A stretch of 47,311 bases of DNA from Desulfovirgula sp. (GCA_020725585.1 DYES01000076.1:1-47311), one strand, 5' to 3'; counted from the first letter of the stretch, positions 1 to 9,379 are shown. A program made the numbers and translations. Notes: generated by a model from the sequence alone, not told the origin.

Positions 1-65
1 TCATCATCATCATAATCATCTTCCCGTGGTTCTGGTGTTGGCCCTGGAGTGCGCCGCAAAAATAA
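1..65 (+). CDS. 3' end of a small hydrophobic protein (partial)
   Basis: The reading frame is open from the left edge (first full codon at 3) to a TAA at 63-65. It encodes a run of isoleucines followed by an aromatic, proline- and tryptophan-rich tail ending in SAPQK. The start lies outside the window. The composition resembles the very short membrane-associated proteins of spore formers, and a second small hydrophobic protein follows 43 bases downstream, so the two may be a tandem pair. No domain can be assigned. The call rests only on composition and on the neighbour, so a chance open frame is not excluded. Confidence 0.4.
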   Translation, partial: IIIIIIFPWFWCWPWSAPQK

Positions 66-108
66 CATTTTCCGTGTAGAAATTTGCTGATAGAAAGGGG
101 GTTCCTTT

Positions 109-231
109 ATGTCTGATGATCTCAAATTACAGTGGGATGGCGGCTGGAGCTTCGCTTTTCTGGTATTCCTGATTTTGATTCTGCTCGTCGTCGGCTTTGG
201 TGTCTGGTTCCCGAGCATCTGGGGGGCATAA
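109..231 (+). CDS. Small hydrophobic protein, YjcZ-like
   Basis: A 40-residue protein with ATG at 109 and TAA at 229-231, preceded by a good ribosome binding site (AGAAAGGGGG, about 92-101). It has a short polar N-terminus (MSDDLKLQWDGG) and a single membrane-spanning stretch of about 20 residues rich in Leu, Ile, Val and Phe, ending in a Trp/Pro tail. The GG-x-FAF-hydrophobic pattern resembles the YjcZ family of tiny sporulation-associated proteins in Firmicutes. That assignment is by resemblance only. The function of the family is poorly known. The clear RBS and the hairpin that follows make a real gene likely. Confidence 0.6.
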   Translation: MSDDLKLQWDGGWSFAFLVFLILILLVVGFGVWFPSIWGA

Positions 232-255
232 AGCTTTCAAAAGTAATGCAAAAAG

Positions 256-290
256 GGGCGTCGGAGTTTTTAGGCGGCGCCCTTATATGT
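256..290 (+). terminator. Probable intrinsic terminator after the small protein genes
   Basis: An 8-bp stem with one G-T wobble (GGGCGTCG at 256-263 with CGGCGCCC at 275-282) closes an 11-base loop and is followed by a weakly T-rich stretch. The tail is not a clean T-run, so termination may be inefficient. Confidence 0.5.
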
Positions 291-381
291 TATATGCAGT
301 AATAATTAAAGGAACAATAGATAATGGTAACGCTAAAAACGGGCGGGGATAGCGCTGACTGGGAACGCGGCAGAGAAAACG

Positions 382-1281
382 GTGAACGTCGCCGGGAGAA
401 AAGTAAAATTAACCAATCTGGAAAAAATTTATTGGCCGGAGGGCTTAACCAAAGCCCACCTGATTAAGTACTATACGGACATAGCGCCCGTCTTGCTCCC
501 CTACCTGCGCAACCGGCCGCTGGTTCTGAAGCGTTACCCCGACGGAATTGACGGGGAGGCTTTTTATCAAAAAGAATGTCCGGATTATGCCCCGTCCTGG
601 ATTAAGACTTACCCCGTTGTTCATACGGAGAAAACCATCAACTACATCATCTGCAATGATCTGGCCACCCTGGTCTGGCTGGCCAACCAGGGTTGCATCG
701 AAATCCACGCCTTTTTGTCCACTGCCCCAAAGATAGATTATCCCGACATTGCCGTTCTAGATCTTGACCCGGCTCCCGGGGGTGCTTTTGCGCAGGTGCT
801 GGAAGTTGCCCTCCTTATTCGGCAGACACTGGCCTGGTTTAATTTACGGGCTTTCGTGAAGACCTCGGGCGCCAGCGGGCTGCACCTTTTTATCCCCCTT
901 CTGCCCCGGTACGATTTTAAGACAGTAGTTCCTTTGATGCGCTACATCGCCGAGGCGGTTGCGCGAAGCTGTCCGGCGGCAGCTACCGTTGAGCGCAAGG
1001 TGGAAAAAAGAAAAGGGAAGGTGTACATAGATTACCTGCAAAACGGCCGCGGCAAAACGATCGCTTTTCCGTACAGCTTGAGACCCCTGCCGGGAGCCCC
1101 CGTTTCCACACCCTTAACGTGGCAGGAAGTGGAAGCAAGGAATGTTCTCCCGGCTTCTTTTAATCTGCACACCATTTTTGAGCGCTTAAAAGAGTTTGGC
1201 GATTTGTTCCGGGATATGCTCATCTCCATCCAGTCATTAGATTTTATGATCGAAAAACTTTGGCGGCAAAAAAATCTGTGA
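382..1281 (+). CDS. Stand-alone LigD-type DNA polymerase/primase domain protein
   Basis: A 299-residue archaeo-eukaryotic primase-fold polymerase, the Pol domain found in the NHEJ ligase LigD. Such proteins add nucleotides or ribonucleotides at gaps and broken ends. Visible motifs are the N-terminal KLTNLEK..WPEGLTK segment, the metal-binding DLD (residues 127-129), the SGASGLH motif with His168, and the third acidic residue in YIDY (Asp217). There is no ligase or nuclease domain, and neither Ku nor a ligase is nearby, so a role in end joining is inferred from the family. The start is unclear. GTG 382 is the first usable in-frame start but has a poor RBS. A better RBS (AAAGGA, 310-315) precedes ATG 324, which is in another frame and stops early. 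A frameshift near 324-382 is therefore possible. Confidence 0.9.
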   Translation: MNVAGRKVKLTNLEKIYWPEGLTKAHLIKYYTDIAPVLLPYLRNRPLVLKRYPDGIDGEAFYQKECPDYAPSWIKTYPVVHTEKTINYIICNDLATLVWLANQGCIEIHAFLSTAPKIDYPDIAVLDLDPAPGGAFAQVLEVALLIRQTLAWFNLRAFVKTSGASGLHLFIPLLPRYDFKTVVPLMRYIAEAVARSCPAAATVERKVEKRKGKVYIDYLQNGRGKTIAFPYSLRPLPGAPVSTPLTWQEVEARNVLPASFNLHTIFERLKEFGDLFRDMLISIQSLDFMIEKLWRQKNL

Positions 1282-1358
1282 AAAAGTTACTAAGGCAGGC
1301 AGGAAATTCGGTCGTTTCTCCCGAATGCCCTTGACAATTGAGGTTAGGGGTGTGCATA

Positions 1359-2456
1359 ATGCAGGAAAAGGTATACTGGCTGGGGTGGCAGGTTCTTCTT
1401 TCCGGCATGGCCAAGCGCATTTGGAGTTTGGTGGAGCGTTTTGGTTCCGCGCGGGCAGCCTGGCTGGCTTCCGAACGTGATTTGGTGGAAATCGGGGGCT
1501 TTTCCAGGGAAGCTGCCGTTTCCATATCTCAACGCAGGGCGCGGGTTGACCTTGGAGAGGAGCTCAAGCGGCTGGAAAACGGAAAGATAGATTACGTTCT
1601 TTATGACGAACCTGCCTACCCCGAAATGCTGCGCGGCATTTTCGACCCGCCGCCAGGTCTGTTTGTTAAGGGAACGTTGCCGCCGGCGGATGCCCTGGCG
1701 GTGGCGATTGTGGGTTCCCGCCGTCCTACGCCGTACGGGCTTGCCGTCGCGGAAAAGATGGCCGGCGAGCTAGCGCGCGCCGGCGTTGTCGTGGTCAGCG
1801 GCATGGCCAGGGGAATTGATAGCAGCGCCCACGTAGGGGCTCTGTCCGCTGGAGGGCCCACCGTTGCCGTCTTGGGTTGCGGCGTGGACGTTGTCTACCC
1901 CCGAGAAAACCAGCGCCTGATGGAGAAAATTATGGCCGGGGGTGCTGTGCTCAGTGAGTTTGCGCCGGGATCGCCCCCGGAGGCCTGGCACTTCCCCGTC
2001 CGGAACCGGATTATCAGCGGCCTTTGTAAGGCTACGCTGGTGGTGGAAGCGGGCGAGCGCAGCGGGGCGTTGATTACCGCCGATTGCGCTTTGGAGCAGG
2101 GCCGGGATGTGCTGGCCGTTCCGGGAAATATCGGCAGTCCCTTGAGCAAAGGACCGAACCGGTTAATCAAGCAGGGCGCCCGTCTGGTGGAAGGCGTTGA
2201 AGATATTCTGGAAGAAATCGGCGTGAGCTCTTTATTTAAAGCTGGCGCTGGAAAAGCGCCGCTGCTTCACCAGCTAACGAAGGAAGAAAAAACTGTTTTC
2301 CAGTTGCTTTCTCACGAGCCGGCGCATCTTGATGAATTGGTGGCCCGCTCTCGTCTGCCGGTCCAGGAAATCCTGGCCTGCCTCATGTTTCTGGAAATTA
2401 AAGGATTGGCCAGGCAATTGCCGGGCAAGTTTTATGTGCTGCGTACATTGCTCTAG
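1359..2456 (+). CDS. dprA: DNA-processing protein DprA (Smf)
   Basis: A 365-residue single-stranded-DNA-binding protein that loads RecA onto incoming DNA in transformation and is widespread in non-competent bacteria too. The Rossmann-like core is clear: GSRRPT (119-124), SGMARGID (147-154), FPVRNRIISG (212-221), SGALITA (235-241) and VPGN (254-257). A short winged-helix domain (about 295-360) follows. ATG 1359 is chosen over the in-frame TTG 1338 because a G-rich RBS (AGGTTAGGGG) lies just before it and homologs begin at this point. It lies upstream of topA as in many Firmicutes, separated by an AT-rich gap of 131 bases in which no clear promoter is seen. Confidence 0.96.
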   Translation: MQEKVYWLGWQVLLSGMAKRIWSLVERFGSARAAWLASERDLVEIGGFSREAAVSISQRRARVDLGEELKRLENGKIDYVLYDEPAYPEMLRGIFDPPPGLFVKGTLPPADALAVAIVGSRRPTPYGLAVAEKMAGELARAGVVVVSGMARGIDSSAHVGALSAGGPTVAVLGCGVDVVYPRENQRLMEKIMAGGAVLSEFAPGSPPEAWHFPVRNRIISGLCKATLVVEAGERSGALITADCALEQGRDVLAVPGNIGSPLSKGPNRLIKQGARLVEGVEDILEEIGVSSLFKAGAGKAPLLHQLTKEEKTVFQLLSHEPAHLDELVARSRLPVQEILACLMFLEIKGLARQLPGKFYVLRTLL

Positions 2457-2587
2457 TTATAGTTATATATTGCATAGTTATATTGCGCATTCTTTCGGGA
2501 TAAATTTTTTTATGAACGGCCTTTAGTAATATAGTTGTACCGGCTAAAAATTTGCGGTTAGTTTTTTAGCAAAGGGAGTGGTTGTGC

Positions 2588-4822
2588 TTGGCAAAGACGC
2601 TCGTGATTGTGGAATCCCCGGCCAAGGCAAGGAGTTTAGGGAAGTTTTTAGGCAAAAAATACACGGTCAAGGCTTCTATGGGCCATGTTCGCGATTTGCC
2701 CAAGAGCGAGTTAGGGGTTCAGGTGGAAGAAAATTTTCGTCCCAGATATATAACTATTCGCGGCAAAGGAGAGATTATCAGAGAATTAAAAAATGCTGCG
2801 AAAAAGGTTGATCGGGTTTACCTGGCTCCCGACCCCGACCGTGAAGGAGAGGCAATTGCCTGGCATTTGTTGGATTTGCTGCAAATTAACCGGGATCAGC
2901 CCTGCCGGATTGAATTTAACGAAATAACCAGGCAGGCCGTGCAAAATGCCATTAAAAACCCGCGCCCCATCGATTATAACCGGGTGAACTCCCAGCAGGC
3001 GCGGCGGATTCTGGATCGCCTGGTTGGGTATAGTCTGAGCCCGCTTTTGTGGCAGAAGGTAAAAAAGGGTTTGAGCGCCGGGCGTGTTCAGTCCGTGGCC
3101 GTCCGGCTGATCTGCGACCGCGAGGAAGAAATCAACGCCTTCGTGCCGGAGGAGTACTGGACGCTGACGGCGGTTTTAGGCGTCAGAAAGAATAAATCCT
3201 TTGGAGCGCGCCTGTTCAAAATTGATGAAGAAAAGGCGCACATTCCGGACCGCGCACGCCTGGAGGAAATTTTAAAAGATCTGGACGGCGCGGCTTACCG
3301 GGTGGAAAAAATCAGTCGGCAGCTGAAAGCCCGCCAGCCGGCCCCTCCTTTTACCACCAGCACCTTACAGCAAGAGGCGTACCGCAAATTAAATTTTACC
3401 GCCCGCCGCACCATGATGGTGGCGCAGCAGTTATACGAAGGGCTGGATCTGGGGGAAGAGGGACCCGTGGGGCTGGTTACCTATATCCGCACCGATTCCG
3501 CCAGAGTGGCGGATTCCGCCCAGGCCGAGGCGCGTTCCTACATCCAGGAAAGATTTGGTCCCGAATATGTCCCCGCGGAGCCGCGGAAAGCCGTCACGAA
3601 GGGAAGGATCCAGGACGCCCACGAGGCCATCCGCCCCACCTCAATTTATCGGGAGCCCGAGGCGGTAAAAAAATACTTGACCCAGGACCAGTATAGGTTG
3701 TATAAACTTATTTGGTCTCGTTTTTTGGCCAGCCAGATGAGCCCTGCCCTTCTGGAAACCACCAGCGTGGATATCGCCGCCAAAAAATATCTATTTCGGG
3801 CGACCGGATCGATTATTAAATTTCCCGGTTTCATGCGCGTTTATATTGAGTCCCGGGACGACCCCGAACAAGAAGAAGATGAGCGCCTGCTTCCCAAGCT
3901 GAAGGAAGGCGATCAACTGGAATTGCTTTCTTTGGAGCCCAAGCAGCATTTCACCCAGCCCCCTCCTCGCTACACAGACGCCACCCTGGTGAGAACCCTC
4001 GAGGAAAAAGGCATCGGCCGGCCCAGCACTTATGCGCCGATCGTGGAAACCATTCAAAAAAGAGGCTACGTGATCAGAGAAAACAAGCAATTCATCCCCA
4101 CGGAACTCGGGATGATCGTCGTGGATTTACTGAAGAAGTACTTTCCGGAAATAATTGACGTGGAATTCACGGCAACCGTGGAAGAAAAGCTGGACCTGAT
4201 TGAGGAAGGGGAACTGGACTGGATTAAGATGCTGGAAGAATTTTATTACCCCTTTCAAAAGACGGTGGAAAAAGCCAGCGAAGAGATCGGTAAAATTGAG
4301 CTTGCCGATGAAGTTACCAGGGAAGTTTGCGAAGAATGCGGCCGGAATATGGTAATCAAGGTAGGGCGGTACGGGAAGTTTCTGGCCTGCCCGGGTTTTC
4401 CTGGGTGCCGCCAGACAAAGCCGCTAGTCACTTCTATCGGGATACCCTGCCCGCACTGCGCGGGCGAGCTGGTTGAACGGCGCAGCAAAAAGGGCCGGCG
4501 TTTCTACGGCTGCTCCCGCTACCCGGAATGCGACTTTGTCGTCTTCAACGCACCCAGCAGGGAAAAGTGCCCGGAATGCGGGGGCCTGATGGTGGTAAAA
4601 GGCCGCCGCGAGGGGGTTGAGCGGCTAAAGTGCGTCAGCGAGGAGTGCGGCTTCCAGATGGAAAAAGAAGCCCGCGATAACGGAGAGGCCCGGGACGGTT
4701 CGTTGGCCGACGACCGAAGGAAGTCGAAAACAGCGCCAGAAGACGTCTTTTTCGAAAAGAACGGGCCGCTTGCGCCTGTTGAGAAGCCCCAACAGTGTCG
4801 GGCCAGGCAGCCCGCGGGTTAG
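2588..4822 (+). CDS. topA: DNA topoisomerase I (type IA)
   Basis: A 744-residue type IA topoisomerase that relaxes negative supercoils. The Toprim domain is at the N-terminus (IVESPAKA; DPDREGE near residues 81-87). The active-site tyrosine is in TYIRTDS (about Tyr299), and three C-terminal tetracysteine zinc ribbons follow (CEEC..CPGFPGC, CPHC..CSRYPEC, CPEC..CVSEEC), then a charged tail of about 55 residues. TTG 2588 is preferred over TTG 2582 because it lies nine bases after the RBS (AAAGGGAG) and gives the usual MAKTLVIVESPAKA start. xerC follows after 16 bases, so trmFO, the usual gene between them in Firmicutes, is absent here. Confidence 0.97.
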   Translation: MAKTLVIVESPAKARSLGKFLGKKYTVKASMGHVRDLPKSELGVQVEENFRPRYITIRGKGEIIRELKNAAKKVDRVYLAPDPDREGEAIAWHLLDLLQINRDQPCRIEFNEITRQAVQNAIKNPRPIDYNRVNSQQARRILDRLVGYSLSPLLWQKVKKGLSAGRVQSVAVRLICDREEEINAFVPEEYWTLTAVLGVRKNKSFGARLFKIDEEKAHIPDRARLEEILKDLDGAAYRVEKISRQLKARQPAPPFTTSTLQQEAYRKLNFTARRTMMVAQQLYEGLDLGEEGPVGLVTYIRTDSARVADSAQAEARSYIQERFGPEYVPAEPRKAVTKGRIQDAHEAIRPTSIYREPEAVKKYLTQDQYRLYKLIWSRFLASQMSPALLETTSVDIAAKKYLFRATGSIIKFPGFMRVYIESRDDPEQEEDERLLPKLKEGDQLELLSLEPKQHFTQPPPRYTDATLVRTLEEKGIGRPSTYAPIVETIQKRGYVIRENKQFIPTELGMIVVDLLKKYFPEIIDVEFTATVEEKLDLIEEGELDWIKMLEEFYYPFQKTVEKASEEIGKIELADEVTREVCEECGRNMVIKVGRYGKFLACPGFPGCRQTKPLVTSIGIPCPHCAGELVERRSKKGRRFYGCSRYPECDFVVFNAPSREKCPECGGLMVVKGRREGVERLKCVSEECGFQMEKEARDNGEARDGSLADDRRKSKTAPEDVFFEKNGPLAPVEKPQQCRARQPAG

Positions 4823-4838
4823 AAAAAGGAGATCTTGC

Positions 4839-5744
4839 ATGTACTCGCATATCGATAGTTTTGTTAACTACTTGCAGGTTGAAAAAAACGCCTCCGCGCA
4901 CACCTTCAAAAACTATCAAAACGACCTCTGGCAGGGCTTAGAGTTTTTTGCGCGCTTGCTTAATAAAGAAGAAACAAACCTTCAGCCCTTCGATATAGAC
5001 CATGCCGCGGCGCGCGCTTACCTGGCTGGCTTGAGAAGCCAGGGGCTGGCCCGGGCCACCATTAACCGCAAACTGGCCGCCTGGCGCTCCTTCTTCCGGT
5101 TTTTAAGCCGGGAAGGTGTGGTTCCCGACAACCCCTGGACCAGGGTAAGCCATCTGCGCCTGCAAAAACGCCTTCCTTCCTTTCTTTTTGAAGATGATTG
5201 CCGGTTGTTGGTGGAAGCGCCCAGGGAGTTGAGTGCCCTGGCCTGGCGGGACCGCGCTTTGCTGGAAACTTTTTATGCGGCGGGAGTGCGGGTAAGTGAG
5301 CTGGTGGGCCTTAATCTGGATGACGTGGATTTGGCGGCCCGGTTTCTCAGGGTGCTCGGGAAGGGAAAAAAGGAGCGCATGGTTCCTTTTGGCGTGCCCG
5401 CAAAAGACGCTTTGCAGAATTATCTGAGCAAGGGCAGGCCCGTTTTGGCCGGGCGGGGCAACCCCGGCCCGGCGCTGTTTTTAAATTGCTTTGGCAGCCG
5501 CCTGTCCGCCCGCGGGGTGTACAAAATCGTTGCTAAATATATTCAGCGGAGCGGGCTGGAACGCCGGGTGAGCCCCCATACGCTAAGACATTCATTTGCC
5601 ACGCATCTTCTGGACAGGGGGGCGGATATCCGGTCCGTCCAGGAACTGCTCGGCCACGCCCGCCTGTCCACCACCCAGGTTTACACGCACGTAACGACAG
5701 AAAGGCTCAAGCAGGTCTACCGGAAAAGCCACCCGAGAGCATAA
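4839..5744 (+). CDS. xerC: Tyrosine recombinase XerC
   Basis: A 301-residue tyrosine recombinase that with XerD resolves chromosome dimers at dif. An N-terminal SAM-like core-binding domain covers about 1-90 and the catalytic domain about 110-295. The full set of active-site residues is present: Arg151 (VRVSEL), Lys175 (GKGKKER), His247 and Arg250 (PHTLRH), His273 (LGHARLST) and Tyr282 (VYTHV). ATG 4839 follows an AAAAAGGAG site. The reading frame is open further upstream but that extension overlaps topA and has no homology. The position between topA and hslV is the conserved Firmicutes location (codV in Bacillus subtilis). Confidence 0.95.
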   Translation: MYSHIDSFVNYLQVEKNASAHTFKNYQNDLWQGLEFFARLLNKEETNLQPFDIDHAAARAYLAGLRSQGLARATINRKLAAWRSFFRFLSREGVVPDNPWTRVSHLRLQKRLPSFLFEDDCRLLVEAPRELSALAWRDRALLETFYAAGVRVSELVGLNLDDVDLAARFLRVLGKGKKERMVPFGVPAKDALQNYLSKGRPVLAGRGNPGPALFLNCFGSRLSARGVYKIVAKYIQRSGLERRVSPHTLRHSFATHLLDRGADIRSVQELLGHARLSTTQVYTHVTTERLKQVYRKSHPRA

Positions 5745-5780
5745 GGGAGCGGCGTCTGAATTCGAAGGAGGTTGTGAGGA

Positions 5781-6326
5781 ATGTTTCATGCCACGACAAT
5801 TGTCGCCGTCAAGAAAGGAAATCAGGTAGCCTTAGCTGGTGACGGCCAGGTAACGCTGGGGCAGAGTACCATCTTGAAACACCGGGCCAAAAAAATCAGG
5901 CGCCTGTATAATAACCGGGTGTTGGCGGGCTTCGCCGGCTCGGTAGCCGATGCCTTCACCCTGTTTGAAAAGTTCGAGGGTAAACTGGAGTCCTATCACG
6001 GCAATATCCTGCGGGCCGCCGTGGAACTGGCTAAAGACTGGCGAACGGACCGCATCCTGCGGCGGCTGGAGGCGTTGTTGGTTGTTGCTGATCGTGAGCA
6101 TTTACTCGTTCTTTCCGGCTCGGGGGAGGTCATCGAGCCCGACGACGGGGTGGTGGCCGTCGGCTCGGGCGGCCCTTTCGCGCTGGCGGCGGCCCGTGCG
6201 CTCCTTATGCACAGCGAGCTAACGGCGGCGCAAATAGCCCGGGAGGCGCTGTCCATCGCCGCGGGCATATGTGTTTATACGAACGAACAAATTACTGTAG
6301 AAGAACTGGATGGTGGAGGTAGTTAA
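5781..6326 (+). CDS. hslV: ATP-dependent protease peptidase subunit HslV
   Basis: A 181-residue N-terminal-nucleophile protease, the proteolytic core of HslUV (ClpQY). The mature enzyme should begin at Thr5, after removal of MFHA, giving TTIVAVKKG. The family signature AGDGQVTLG follows. The nucleophile is threonine, unlike the serine used by the B. subtilis enzyme CodW. The RBS AAGGAGG is ten bases before ATG 5781. hslU starts two bases after the stop, so the two subunits are certainly co-transcribed. Confidence 0.97.
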   Translation: MFHATTIVAVKKGNQVALAGDGQVTLGQSTILKHRAKKIRRLYNNRVLAGFAGSVADAFTLFEKFEGKLESYHGNILRAAVELAKDWRTDRILRRLEALLVVADREHLLVLSGSGEVIEPDDGVVAVGSGGPFALAAARALLMHSELTAAQIAREALSIAAGICVYTNEQITVEELDGGGS

Positions 6327-6328
6327 TC

Positions 6329-7726
6329 ATGGAAGAGCTCACTCCAAAGGAAATCGTCCAGGAACTGGACAAATATATCGTCGGTCAAAACAAGGCCAAA
6401 AAGGCGGTGGCTATCGCCTTGCGCAACCGGTACCGGCGCAGCAAATTACCGCCAGAGCTTCGCGACGAAGTCATGCCCAAAAACATCTTGATGATCGGTC
6501 CTACCGGAGTGGGCAAAACGGAAATTGCCCGCCGGCTGGCCAAACTGGTCAGGGCCCCCTTTGTGAAGGTGGAGGCGACCAAATTTACGGAAGTCGGCTA
6601 CGTGGGGCGGGACGTGGACAGCATGATCCGCGACCTCGTCGAGACCTCCGTCCGCATGGTCAAGCAGGAAAAAATGGCCCAGGTGGAGGAGAAGGCGCGG
6701 CGCATGGCCGAAGAGAGAATTATTGAACTGCTTGCTCCGCTCCCCAGGCAGGAGGTCTCTTCCCGCAACCCGCTGGAACTGCTCTTTGGCGGGGCCAGGC
6801 AGGCAGAACCGGCGGACCATCTGCAGGAACAAAGGATCCGGAGGATCCAGTTCGAGCGGGAAACCTTGCGGGAGAAGCTGGCGCGCGGTGAGCTGGAAAA
6901 GGAATACGTAGAAATCGAAGTGGAAGATTCCACCCCGCCCATGCTGGAAGTTTTTACCGCTTCAGGCGTCGAAGAGATGGGGATTAATCTGCAGGACATG
7001 CTTGGCAACCTTCTCCCCAAGAAAAAGCGGAAAAGAAAAGTAACCGTTGAAGAAGCCCGGAAAATTTTAACCCACCAGGAGGCGCAGAAATTAATTGACT
7101 TAGACGAAGTCCACTCTCTGGCGGTGAAAAGGGCGGAAGAACACGGGATCGTGTTCTTGGATGAAATAGACAAGATTGCCGGGCGGGAAAGCGGCCCGGG
7201 CCCCGATGTTTCCCGGGGAGGGGTGCAGCGGGACATTTTGCCCATTGTTGAGGGCTCTACCGTGATGACCAAGTACGGGCCGGTAAAAACAGACCACATT
7301 TTGTTCATTGCCGCCGGGGCCTTTCACGTCACCAAGCCTTCTGACTTAATTCCTGAGTTGCAGGGGCGTTTTCCCATCCGGGTGGAACTGGAAAGCTTGA
7401 CCCAGGAACATTTTTTACAGATTCTCACCGAACCGGCCAACTCCCTGATCAGGCAATACACTTCGCTTTTAGCCACGGAAGGAGTGGAAATAAAATTTTC
7501 GCAAAATTCTCTTGTCGAAATCGCAAAAATAGCTTATACTGTTAATGAGCAAACCGAAAACATTGGCGCCCGGCGGTTGCATACCATTATGGAAAGACTT
7601 CTTGAAGACATTTCCTTCGAAGCTTCAGATTTATCTGGAAAAGCCTTCACGATTACGGAAGAATACGTCCGTCAAAAGCTCGAGGAAATAGTCAAAAATG
7701 AAGACTTAAGCCGTTACATTTTATAA
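6329..7726 (+). CDS. hslU: ATP-dependent protease ATPase subunit HslU
   Basis: A 465-residue AAA+ unfoldase that feeds substrates to HslV. It shows the Walker A motif GPTGVGKT (57-64), the substrate-gripping pore motif GYVG (90-93), a charged intermediate domain of about 130 residues, Walker B (VFLDEIDK), sensor and arginine-finger regions, and the C-terminal SRYIL tail (461-465) that docks into HslV. The length is normal for the family. It sits directly after hslV and 31 bases before codY, the arrangement of the B. subtilis codV-clpQ-clpY-codY operon. Confidence 0.97.
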   Translation: MEELTPKEIVQELDKYIVGQNKAKKAVAIALRNRYRRSKLPPELRDEVMPKNILMIGPTGVGKTEIARRLAKLVRAPFVKVEATKFTEVGYVGRDVDSMIRDLVETSVRMVKQEKMAQVEEKARRMAEERIIELLAPLPRQEVSSRNPLELLFGGARQAEPADHLQEQRIRRIQFERETLREKLARGELEKEYVEIEVEDSTPPMLEVFTASGVEEMGINLQDMLGNLLPKKKRKRKVTVEEARKILTHQEAQKLIDLDEVHSLAVKRAEEHGIVFLDEIDKIAGRESGPGPDVSRGGVQRDILPIVEGSTVMTKYGPVKTDHILFIAAGAFHVTKPSDLIPELQGRFPIRVELESLTQEHFLQILTEPANSLIRQYTSLLATEGVEIKFSQNSLVEIAKIAYTVNEQTENIGARRLHTIMERLLEDISFEASDLSGKAFTITEEYVRQKLEEIVKNEDLSRYIL

Positions 7727-7757
7727 TTTAAAAAAGAAGGGGGTGCGATTTTTTAAA

Positions 7758-8543
7758 ATGCGCAACTTGTTAGAAAAGACACGTTCTTTGAACAAGCTAT
7801 TGCAAAAATCAGCTGGTTATCCAGTGGATTTCCGGGAGATTGCGGCTATTTTAAGCGACAATATCGGCTGCAGCGTTTACATTATTGACCGTCGGGGCAA
7901 AGCGCTGGGTTACGCTTACTTAAAGGGGTTCTACTGCGACATTATGCGTGATTACGTCGAGTCCCCGGATGGGTTCCCCCAGCAGTATAACGACACTTTA
8001 CTGCGGATGGACGAAACCCACGCGAATTTTTGTCAGACAGATAACGCCTGTGTTTTCAACCCGGAAATTCGCTGTAAATTCAATAACAAGATAACCACTG
8101 TGGTGCCCATCGTGGGCGCCGGATCGCGTTTAGGGACACTGGTGCTGGCCAAATTCGACACGCATTTCACCGATGAGGACCTCATCCTGGCCGAATACGG
8201 CGCAACCGTCATCGGCATGGAAATCTTGCGGGCCCGGGCGGGGCGCATGGAAGAGGAGGCCCGCAAAAGGGCCGCCGTCCAGATTGCCATCGGCACCCTG
8301 TCTTATTCCGAGTTAGATGCTGTGCAGCATATTTTTGAAGAGCTGGATGGCGAAGAGGGCCTGCTGGTGGCCAGTAAAATTGCCGACCGCGTGGGGATCA
8401 CCAGGTCGGTGATCGTCAACGCCCTGCGTAAATTTGAGAGCGCGGGAGTGATCGAGTCCAAGTCCCTGGGGATGAAGGGCACGTATATTCGCGTACTGAA
8501 TGATCGATTGCTTGAAGAACTGGAAAGGCTCAAGCACCATTAA
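7758..8543 (+). CDS. codY: GTP-sensing transcriptional pleiotropic repressor CodY
   Basis: A 261-residue global regulator of nutrient limitation that responds to branched-chain amino acids and, in many species, GTP. The N-terminal GAF sensor domain (about 1-155) keeps the [16 protein letters not shown] and [15 protein letters not shown] blocks. It has three cysteines (in NFCQ, NACVF and IRCKF) where B. subtilis CodY differs, as in clostridial relatives. The C-terminal winged helix ([20 protein letters not shown]) is nearly identical to known CodY. ATG 7758 gives the usual start [12 protein letters not shown], although the RBS (AAGAAGGGGG, 7734-7743) is rather far away. The in-frame GTG 7743 overlaps that RBS. 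A strong terminator closes the operon. Confidence 0.96.
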   Translation: MRNLLEKTRSLNKLLQKSAGYPVDFREIAAILSDNIGCSVYIIDRRGKALGYAYLKGFYCDIMRDYVESPDGFPQQYNDTLLRMDETHANFCQTDNACVFNPEIRCKFNNKITTVVPIVGAGSRLGTLVLAKFDTHFTDEDLILAEYGATVIGMEILRARAGRMEEEARKRAAVQIAIGTLSYSELDAVQHIFEELDGEEGLLVASKIADRVGITRSVIVNALRKFESAGVIESKSLGMKGTYIRVLNDRLLEELERLKHH

Positions 8544-8573
8544 GTTTTCAAAACGAGTACAATAAGCCAGGTG

Positions 8574-8607
8574 AAAAACCACAGTTCAGGCCGGACTGTG
8601 GTTTTTT
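8574..8607 (+). terminator. Intrinsic terminator of the topA-codY group
   Basis: A 9-bp perfect stem (AACCACAGT at 8577-8585 with ACTGTGGTT at 8595-8603), extended by A-T pairs at its base, with a 9-base loop and six T's on the 3' side. Confidence 0.9.
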
Positions 8608-8617
8608 GCATGAAAAG

Positions 8618-8647
8618 TTGCTTAGTTTGTCCCTCCGGTGATATAAT
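8618..8647 (+). promoter_or_regulatory. Sigma-A-type promoter for cysE
   Basis: TTGCTT (8618-8623), an 18-base spacer and a perfect TATAAT (8642-8647). It lies just after the codY terminator and about 35 bases before the cysE start. No T-box elements are visible between it and cysE. Confidence 0.7.
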
Positions 8648-8683
8648 AAGGGGCGTAAGACCCGTAAGGAGGGAATTGCTTAT

Positions 8684-9379
8684 TTGTTGAGAAGCATAAA
8701 AAAGGAAATTCAAGCCGTTTTCGACCGTGACCCGGCGGCAAAGAATTTGCTGGAGGTGCTGGTCTGCTATCCTGGTTTGCACGCTATTATTTTCCACCGG
8801 ATAGCGCACTTTTTTTACCGCCGCCGGTTGTTTTTTATCGCCCGGTTTATTTCCCACATTTCACGTTTTCTAACCCAGATTGAAATTCATCCCGGAGCCA
8901 AAATCGGAGAAGGCCTCTTTATCGACCACGGTGCCGGGGTGGTGATCGGTGAAACGACGGAGATAGGGAATAACGTTACCATTTACCAGGGAGTAACTCT
9001 GGGCGGCACCGGCAAGGAAAAGGGCAAACGCCACCCGACCATTGGAAATAACGTTGTGATCAGCACCGGCGCAAAAATCCTGGGTTCGATTACCGTTGGC
9101 GACAACTCGAAAATAGGTGCCGGGTCTGTAGTTTTAAAGGACGTTCCGCCCAACAGCACCGTTGTCGGTGTACCGGGAAGAGTGGTCGTGCGCGACGGCC
9201 AGAAAGTGAACGGCGCCGTTGACCTGCGGCATGACCTTTTGCCCGACCCCATTGCCGAAATAATCAACAACCTGTACGGGGAAATTGACCACTTGAAAAA
9301 AAGGATCACCGAGCTGGAAGAGAGTGTTGCCGGGCGAGCGCACAATGCGCCCGAAAAACTTCAAAAGAGCGCTTCCTAG
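8684..9379 (+). CDS. cysE: Serine O-acetyltransferase
   Basis: A 231-residue enzyme that makes O-acetylserine from serine and acetyl-CoA, the first step of cysteine synthesis. A helical N-terminal region (FDRDPAAKN..) is followed by the left-handed beta-helix of hexapeptide repeats ([18 protein letters not shown], then repeats ending [17 protein letters not shown]). The catalytic His lies in the DHGAG segment and the acetyl-CoA loop is [12 protein letters not shown]. The C-terminal part beyond residue 190 is charged and partly helical. TTG 8684 lies ten bases after AAGGAGG. It precedes cysS as in the conserved Firmicutes cluster. Confidence 0.95.
   Translation: MLRSIKKEIQAVFDRDPAAKNLLEVLVCYPGLHAIIFHRIAHFFYRRRLFFIARFISHISRFLTQIEIHPGAKIGEGLFIDHGAGVVIGETTEIGNNVTIYQGVTLGGTGKEKGKRHPTIGNNVVISTGAKILGSITVGDNSKIGAGSVVLKDVPPNSTVVGVPGRVVVRDGQKVNGAVDLRHDLLPDPIAEIINNLYGEIDHLKKRITELEESVAGRAHNAPEKLQKSAS

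Noticed and set aside
1331-1360. TTGACA with CATAAT 18 bases downstream before dprA
   Set aside because: The -10-like hexamer overlaps the dprA start codon, so a transcript from it would begin inside the gene. Probably coincidental.
6598-7308. Minus-strand open frame of 236 codons inside hslU
   Set aside because: Serine-rich antisense reading of a GC-biased coding sequence; no homology or start signals.
8648-8683. T-box or other riboswitch upstream of cysE
   Set aside because: The leader is only about 35 bases long from the likely start of transcription to the RBS, too short for a T-box.
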